Below, in pieces: positions 1-4,169 of a DNA stretch of 6,158 bases (the stretch's first letter is position 1; every line of letters starts with the position of its first letter). A program made the translations under genes and the position numbers. The stretch lies in the NCBI GenBank assembly GCA_011051815.1, contig DRKK01000247.1, forward strand, positions 1-6,158, read 5' to 3'. The notes beneath the pieces are model-generated. The model made no database searches, was not told the origin of the DNA, and was given only the letters and a program-made list of their open reading frames with translations. The DNA is from Sphingomonadales bacterium. Lineage in GTDB: Bacteria; Pseudomonadota; Alphaproteobacteria; Sphingomonadales; Emcibacteraceae.

Positions 1-1
1 C

Positions 2-2092
2 AACCCGAGCTTTGGCGGGGCCGGCAATACCGCCGCCATTTATATTCGTGGTATTGGCCAAAAAGAATTCCTGCCCACCGTTGACCCGGGGGTCGGACTT
101 TATGTGGACGGCGTCTATATCGCCCGCTCCATCGGGGGCATATTGGACCTGATTGATGTAGAACGGGTGGAAGTCCTGAAAGGCCCGCAGGGGACACTTT
201 TTGGCCGGAACACCATTGGCGGCGCCATCAGCATCACCACCAAAAAGCCCTCGGAAGAATTGGGTGGTAAAATTTCCGCAACTTACGGAACCGACAACCG
301 CTTTGACCTCAAAGCTACTGTTGATCTGCCAATTTCGGAGACTTTTTTAAGTAAATTCTCCGTGGCTTATTTGAAACAGGACGGCTATGTCAAACGGGAT
401 GACGGCATCGACCTTGGCGACAAAGATGTCTTGTCTGGCCGGGCGTCCTTCCTGCTCACCCCCAATGAGGACCTTGAAATCAATTTTGCCATAGAAGGCA
501 GCCGCAGCCGGGAAAACGGCCCGGCTCTGACCCTGATCGGCATTAACCTTGGCAACCCCATTGATCCGGACACGCCCCCCATGGCCGTAATCCATAATGT
601 GGGGGCCAATCTGGCCGCTGGCGGCGGGCCAATCCCGTGCGCCATCCCCCCGGCCCCGCTTAACCTTGCCGTTCCGGGCTGCTATGACAATCGTTATGTC
701 TATGATGGGGCGGAACGCACATCTGGAACGGCACCGGCTTTCTCAAATACCGATTTCTGGGCGGCGAATCTGAATATTGACTTGGATATAAATGAAAATA
801 TCTCCCTGCGCTCTATCACTGCCTACCGTAATCTGGATGCTCATTTTGCCCGGGACGGCGACCATTCCCCTTTCCGGGTTTCCCAGTTTGAGGATTTTCT
901 GACCCAAGAGCAATTCACTCAGGAATTTCAGATTCTTGGTACTGCTCTGGATGAAAGGCTCAACTGGATTACCGGACTTTATTATTTCAAAGAAACCGGC
1001 GATAATGACAATGAACTGGATTTCACCGTATCCCGCTTCCGAAGCGGCGGCGCCTATGACAACCGGAGCCTGGCCGCTTTCGCGCAGGCAACCTATGACG
1101 CCACAGACCGCTTTCATATCACTGCCGGGGTGCGCTATACGGATGAGAAAAAGAAATTCAAACCGGACCAAATCATTCACCAGAATTATTTTGCCGGGTC
1201 CGGCCATCCCCAACTGGATGCCCCCTTTATGCAGGCCGGACAACGTGTTCTGCCCTTTTTGCAGAAAGAGCTGAGCTATAATAATTTTGACCCTTATCTG
1301 AATCTGTCTTTTGATATGACAGACGATCTGATGGTCTATGCCAGCTATTCAGAAGGCTTTAAATCCGGCGGCTTTTCCCAGCGGGTCTTCCCGCCGATTG
1401 TGGCGCCCTTTACCGCCCCGGCCGGCACCCCGGATATTGATCTGATTCCCACATTCCTGCCGGAATTTGTCCAGGTCTACGAGCTTGGCTTTAAATATTC
1501 CGGTATGGAAGGCAAGCTCCGCCTGAATGGGGCGGCCTTCTATACGGATTATTCCGACTTGCAGGTGCAGGTTTTCACCAGTGTTGCCCCAATCACCAAG
1601 AATGCCGGGGCCGCCACCATCAAGGGATTTGAGCTGGAAATGCAAGCCACACCCGCCGATGGCTGGTTCGTGGAAGCAGGGATCGGTTATCTGGATGCGG
1701 GCTATGACGCCATTGATTTCGCCACAACTTTTGTTGATATCAACAACCGTTTAGACCGGGTCTCAGACTGGACGCTTAGCGCCGCCATTTCCAAAGAGAT
1801 TGTCCTGGGGAATAGTGGAACACTCACCCCACGGGTGGATTGGTCCTATCGTTCCGAATTTGAAAATGATGCTTTCAACACACCACAAATTCATCAGAAT
1901 GGCTATAATCTGCTTAACGCAAATATTACCTGGGAAAATGCCGATGAAAATATGTCTGTGGTCGCAGGCGTGAAAAATCTGACGGATGAAAAATATCTCA
2001 TCACCGGTATTATTGGCGATGCTTTTCAGTCCTATGAAGGCCTGTTTGACAGAGGACGGCAATGGTATGTAACGGCCCGTTTCAATTTTTAG
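2..2092 (+). CDS. TonB-dependent outer-membrane receptor, 5' partial (C-terminal 696 residues)
   Basis: Outer-membrane beta-barrel receptor that imports a ligand into the periplasm using energy from TonB-ExbB-ExbD. The frame is open to the left edge, so the signal peptide, TonB box and first part of the plug are missing (roughly 100 residues, judged from family size). Visible residues 1-80 are the rest of the plug: IRGIG at 15-19, the VGLYVDGVY stretch at 31-39, and the hallmark VEVLKGPQGTLFGRNTIGG at 56-74. The remainder is alternating barrel strands and long loops, with typical motifs such as YASYSEGFKSGGF near the middle and VKNLTDEKY close to the end. It finishes in YVTARFNF: an alternating pattern ending in a terminal aromatic, as expected of a barrel signal read by the Bam machinery. 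The only two cysteines are C213 and C227, in one proline-rich loop. The family is certain. The ligand is not: this broad type handles siderophores, glycans and many organic nutrients. The next gene is an AraC-type regulator 70 bp downstream. Confidence 0.96.
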   Translation, partial: NPSFGGAGNTAAIYIRGIGQKEFLPTVDPGVGLYVDGVYIARSIGGILDLIDVERVEVLKGPQGTLFGRNTIGGAISITTKKPSEELGGKISATYGTDNRFDLKATVDLPISETFLSKFSVAYLKQDGYVKRDDGIDLGDKDVLSGRASFLLTPNEDLEINFAIEGSRSRENGPALTLIGINLGNPIDPDTPPMAVIHNVGANLAAGGGPIPCAIPPAPLNLAVPGCYDNRYVYDGAERTSGTAPAFSNTDFWAANLNIDLDINENISLRSITAYRNLDAHFARDGDHSPFRVSQFEDFLTQEQFTQEFQILGTALDERLNWITGLYYFKETGDNDNELDFTVSRFRSGGAYDNRSLAAFAQATYDATDRFHITAGVRYTDEKKKFKPDQIIHQNYFAGSGHPQLDAPFMQAGQRVLPFLQKELSYNNFDPYLNLSFDMTDDLMVYASYSEGFKSGGFSQRVFPPIVAPFTAPAGTPDIDLIPTFLPEFVQVYELGFKYSGMEGKLRLNGAAFYTDYSDLQVQVFTSVAPITKNAGAATIKGFELEMQATPADGWFVEAGIGYLDAGYDAIDFATTFVDINNRLDRVSDWTLSAAISKEIVLGNSGTLTPRVDWSYRSEFENDAFNTPQIHQNGYNLLNANITWENADENMSVVAGVKNLTDEKYLITGIIGDAFQSYEGLFDRGRQWYVTARFNF

Positions 2093-2123
2093 CCATGCTG
2101 GATTCGCGAAAAGTAAAATTTTA

Positions 2124-2132
2124 TGCTACAAT
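2124..2132 (+). promoter_or_regulatory. Candidate extended -10 promoter for the AraC-family gene
   Basis: TGCTACAAT matches an extended -10 element (TG-N-TACAAT) and lies 30 bp before the ATG at 2163. No good -35 box is present at 16-18 bp upstream, which is tolerated with an extended -10. Two palindromes sit directly upstream: TTCGCGAA at 2103-2110 and TAAAATTTTA at 2114-2123. They could bind a regulator or be chance. The site would give the regulator its own transcript separate from the receptor gene. It rests on motif matching alone. Confidence 0.35.
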
Positions 2133-2162
2133 TCTGTGAACATTGATTGTGAGTCATAAAAT

Positions 2163-3128
2163 ATGACGATGCCGCTTAAAAAATATGGCCTGTTTCAAAC
2201 TACCGATGCAGATGAGGCGCGGGAAATTGTTAGCAAGGTATATTGCGATCATACTTTGAAGCCAAGCCATTCAGGATTGCTTGATGCCTGTCACAACCGG
2301 GCCAGGCTGTCATCGGTGTCGGTCAACTATATGCAATATGGTACGGACATACAGGTGGAACCGGGCTATCTGGGGCGGTTCTTCCTGTTCCAGCTTCCCA
2401 TAGAAGGGGCCGCCCGTATCAGTGCGGATGACAAGGAATTCACCACAACAGTGGGCATGTCCTCCGCCATCAACCCCACTGATTATACCAAGATGCACTG
2501 GAATGAGGACTGCAAGAAACTGATGGTTCAGGTTCGGGCAGAAGCCATGGAGTCGCGCCTGTCCCGCCTGCTGATGCGGCCCATCGACAGGCCGATCATG
2601 TTCGATCCCTGCATTACCGCCGATGATAGTCTGGCCCATAACTGGTGGCGACAAATCAGGCATCTGATTGATGACCTTGACAATGGCCTTGACCCTTGGC
2701 GGTCCCAGAATATTCTGGAGGATATGGAACGCAACCTGTTGACCAGTCTGCTCTATTCCTTTCAGCATAACTATATGGACGCCCTGCAAGCACAAGAGGT
2801 TCAGGCCGCGCCAAAACATGTCAAGCTGGCCGAGGATTATATCCACGCCCATTTAAAAGATCCTCTGTCAATTGACGACCTTGTCACAGTTACCGGCGTC
2901 AGCCAACGGTCGGTGTTCGAGGGGTTCAAAAGCTTTCGCGGCACGACACCCATGAAATATGTGCTTCAATTACGACTTGAGAAAGTCCGGGGGGAATTGC
3001 TCACATCAGAACCGAACCGGACGGTCACGGATATTGCCCTCAAATGGGGTTTTAACCAGTTGGGCCGTTTTTCCGTATGCTATAAAAAAGTTTACGGCGA
3101 ATCTCCCTCAGAGACACTCAGGAAATAA
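2163..3128 (+). CDS. AraC/XylS-family transcriptional regulator, AraC_binding_2-type sensor
   Basis: Cytoplasmic one-component regulator of 321 residues, the usual length for the family. Residues about 20-190 resemble the AraC_binding_2 sensor found in regulators such as FeaR and AndR, with a CDHTL segment near residue 29 and SVNYMQYG, VEPGYLGRFFLFQLP stretches in a cupin-like fold. The DNA-binding part begins near H219. Helix-turn-helix 1 spans about 235-260 (LSIDDLV...GVSQRSVFEGFKSFRG, then TTPMKY). Helix-turn-helix 2 spans about 287-318 and carries the family signature DIALKWGF at 290-297, F303 and a GESPSETLRK end. The ATG at 2163 is preceded by only a weak GTGAG at 2149-2153, 9 nt upstream; a second in-frame ATG lies at 2169. 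Members of this subgroup often activate aromatic or amine catabolic operons. The hydrolase-oxidoreductase operon downstream is therefore the most likely target, with the receptor gene as a second candidate. The effector cannot be read from the sequence. Confidence 0.93.
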   Translation: MTMPLKKYGLFQTTDADEAREIVSKVYCDHTLKPSHSGLLDACHNRARLSSVSVNYMQYGTDIQVEPGYLGRFFLFQLPIEGAARISADDKEFTTTVGMSSAINPTDYTKMHWNEDCKKLMVQVRAEAMESRLSRLLMRPIDRPIMFDPCITADDSLAHNWWRQIRHLIDDLDNGLDPWRSQNILEDMERNLLTSLLYSFQHNYMDALQAQEVQAAPKHVKLAEDYIHAHLKDPLSIDDLVTVTGVSQRSVFEGFKSFRGTTPMKYVLQLRLEKVRGELLTSEPNRTVTDIALKWGFNQLGRFSVCYKKVYGESPSETLRK

Positions 3129-3286
3129 ACCCCGCAAACTATTCAGATAATGCAGTTCCTGCTTATTTCATGCATCTTTTCAGGGTCTATGAAGGCTTCT
3201 GCGCTTTTCCTATTTGACTCTCTTCCCCGATTTATCATTATAAAATACGGGCAAAATAATGCCTGCTGCCAATATCCGTAAAATCT

Positions 3287-3299
3287 TTTGCTTGGCAAA
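3287..3299. promoter_or_regulatory. Dyad overlapping the -35 box of the catabolic operon
   Basis: TTTGC-TTG-GCAAA is a perfect inverted repeat with 5-bp arms and a 3-bp centre. It covers the first five bases and part of the last of the proposed -35 box TTGGCA at 3292-3297. A position over the -35 box would suit an activator or repressor site. AraC-type proteins more often bind direct repeats, so the adjacent regulator is not necessarily the ligand of this site. Evidence is symmetry and position only. Confidence 0.3.
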
Positions 3300-3320
3300 T
3301 GACGAAGAAATATTTATAGT
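3292..3320 (+). promoter_or_regulatory. Candidate sigma70-type promoter of the cyclase-oxidoreductase operon
   Basis: TTGGCA at 3292-3297 and TATAGT at 3315-3320 are separated by exactly 17 bp, and each differs from the housekeeping consensus at one position. Transcription would start near 3326-3328, leaving a leader of about 64 nt before the ATG at 3391. This is the best-matching promoter pair I found in the intergenic region. It lies at the start of the AT-rich stretch. Confidence 0.5.
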
Positions 3321-3321
3321 G

Positions 3322-3335
3322 TACTTTTATAAGTA
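3322..3335. promoter_or_regulatory. Candidate operator dyad at the predicted transcription start
   Basis: TACTT-TTAT-AAGTA is a perfect inverted repeat with 5-bp arms. It begins two bases after the proposed -10 box and covers the predicted start site, a classical position for a repressor. In such AT-rich DNA short dyads also arise by chance, so the call depends mostly on its placement. Confidence 0.3.
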
Positions 3336-3377
3336 ATTTACAATATAAAACATATTATACTTTCAAAATTTTATACC

Positions 3378-3383
3378 AGAGGT
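3378..3383 (+). promoter_or_regulatory. Ribosome binding site of the cyclase-family gene
   Basis: AGAGGT ends in a GG core 8 nt before the ATG at 3391, which gives good spacing and fixes the start of this gene. It is the clearest Shine-Dalgarno match ahead of any gene start in the window. Confidence 0.75.
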
Positions 3384-3390
3384 TTCAAAG

Positions 3391-4167
3391 ATGACACATG
3401 CAACATTAACCAGCCTTGTGAGCGATATGGCCAGCGGTGCCATACGGGTTGTGGACCTTACCATACCGCTGAGCGAGGATACGCCAGTCATTGGCCTGCC
3501 GCCGGAATTTGAGCAATCCCCGGCCTTCAAACTGGAACAAATATCGCATTTTGACGATAAAGGTCCCGCATGGTACTGGAACAGCTTTTCCTGCGGCGAG
3601 CATACAGGCACCCATTTTGACGCGCCGGGCCACTGGGTCACGGGACAGGATTACGCCGATGGCTGTACGGACACCATCCCGCCCGCCAAGCTGGTCGCCC
3701 CGGCCAATGTGATTGACGTGAGCGCGGAATCCGCCGCAGACCCTGATTTTTTGCTGACCTCTGACAAGCTGAAAGAATGGGAAGCGGAACATGGCAAAAT
3801 TGAACCGGGGACATGGGTGCTGATGCGCACCGACTGGAGCAAACGCTCCGCTGAAGATTTCCTCAATTATGCCGAAGACGGCCCCCATACCCCCGGCCCC
3901 TCGGTGGAATGTATGGAGTTCCTCGCCCATGAACGGGATATATTGGGATTTGGCGTTGAAACCGTTGGCACCGATGCGGGGCAGGCCTTTGCCTTTGACC
4001 CGGCCTTTCCGGCCCACCAATTGATGCATGGCAATAATAAATTCGGACTGGCATCTCTCGCCAATCTGGACCAGTTACCGCCCAAGGGCGCCGTGGTGAT
4101 CGCCGCGCCCCTTAAAATCGTTCATGGCTCCGGCAGTCCTCTGCGCGTTATTGCCCTGACCGCGTAA
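3391..4167 (+). CDS. Cyclase-superfamily metal-dependent hydrolase (isatin hydrolase / kynurenine formamidase type)
   Basis: Cytoplasmic hydrolase of 258 residues; no signal peptide is visible. The defining metal motif is complete: H71-T-G-T-H75-F-D77-A-P-G-H81-W, matching HxGTHxDxPxH of the cyclase family (Pfam PF04199). The N-terminal VVDLTIPLSEDTP (about 20-32) and the C-terminal PLKIVHGSGSPLRVIA are also standard for the family. Characterised members hydrolyse cyclic or acyl amides: N-formylkynurenine (KynB) or isatin. KynB is about 210 residues, so this protein is closer in size to isatin hydrolase. H209 corresponds to the second-half metal histidine of KynB, but twelve residues later, where KynB has a glutamate ligand, this protein has A221. 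That argues against a true KynB and for a mononuclear metal site. The start is fixed by a good ribosome binding site. The oxidoreductase gene follows after two bases, so the two are probably one operon. The exact substrate is unresolved; isatin-like or another aromatic amide is my leading guess. Confidence 0.9.
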   Translation: MTHATLTSLVSDMASGAIRVVDLTIPLSEDTPVIGLPPEFEQSPAFKLEQISHFDDKGPAWYWNSFSCGEHTGTHFDAPGHWVTGQDYADGCTDTIPPAKLVAPANVIDVSAESAADPDFLLTSDKLKEWEAEHGKIEPGTWVLMRTDWSKRSAEDFLNYAEDGPHTPGPSVECMEFLAHERDILGFGVETVGTDAGQAFAFDPAFPAHQLMHGNNKFGLASLANLDQLPPKGAVVIAAPLKIVHGSGSPLRVIALTA

Positions 4168-4169
4168 TC

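Larger units (their letters stand above)
3129..3390 (+). other. Intergenic regulatory region between the regulator and the catabolic operon
   Basis: No coding potential is apparent in these 262 bases. The left half holds only weak hairpins (GCAG-TTC-CTGC at 3152-3162; ATGCA/TGCAT at 3150-3154 and 3171-3175 followed by CTTTT), too short to call a terminator for the regulator gene. A second, poorer promoter-like pair is TTGACT at 3214-3219 with TATAAA at 3239-3244, spaced 19 bp. The final 100 bases (3291-3390) contain about 23 G or C, against roughly half in the flanking genes, and hold the better promoter, dyads and ribosome binding site listed separately. The sequences TGCCAA (3267-3272) and TTGGCA (3292-3297) form an inverted pair 25 bp apart. 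Confidence 0.6.

Noticed and set aside
104..106. A GTG that could serve as the start of the receptor gene
   Set aside because: It encodes the valine in the conserved plug stretch YVDGVY, and the frame continues upstream with IRGIG plug sequence to the window edge. The true start is outside the window.
743..1243. A 166-codon open frame on the minus strand
   Set aside because: It is opposite the receptor barrel, without a recognisable domain or ribosome binding context.
3150..3180. Possible intrinsic terminator after the regulator gene
   Set aside because: The stems are only 4-5 bp (GCAG/CTGC or ATGCA/TGCAT) and the T-run is short and interrupted, so it is too weak to annotate as a terminator.
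3214..3244. A second promoter pair, TTGACT and TATAAA
   Set aside because: The 19-bp spacing is poor compared with the 17-bp pair at 3292-3320. I kept it only as a note in the intergenic entry.
3406..4029. A 207-codon minus-strand frame opposite the cyclase gene
   Set aside because: The plus-strand frame contains the full HxGTHxDxPxH motif, so the antisense frame is a by-product of codon use.
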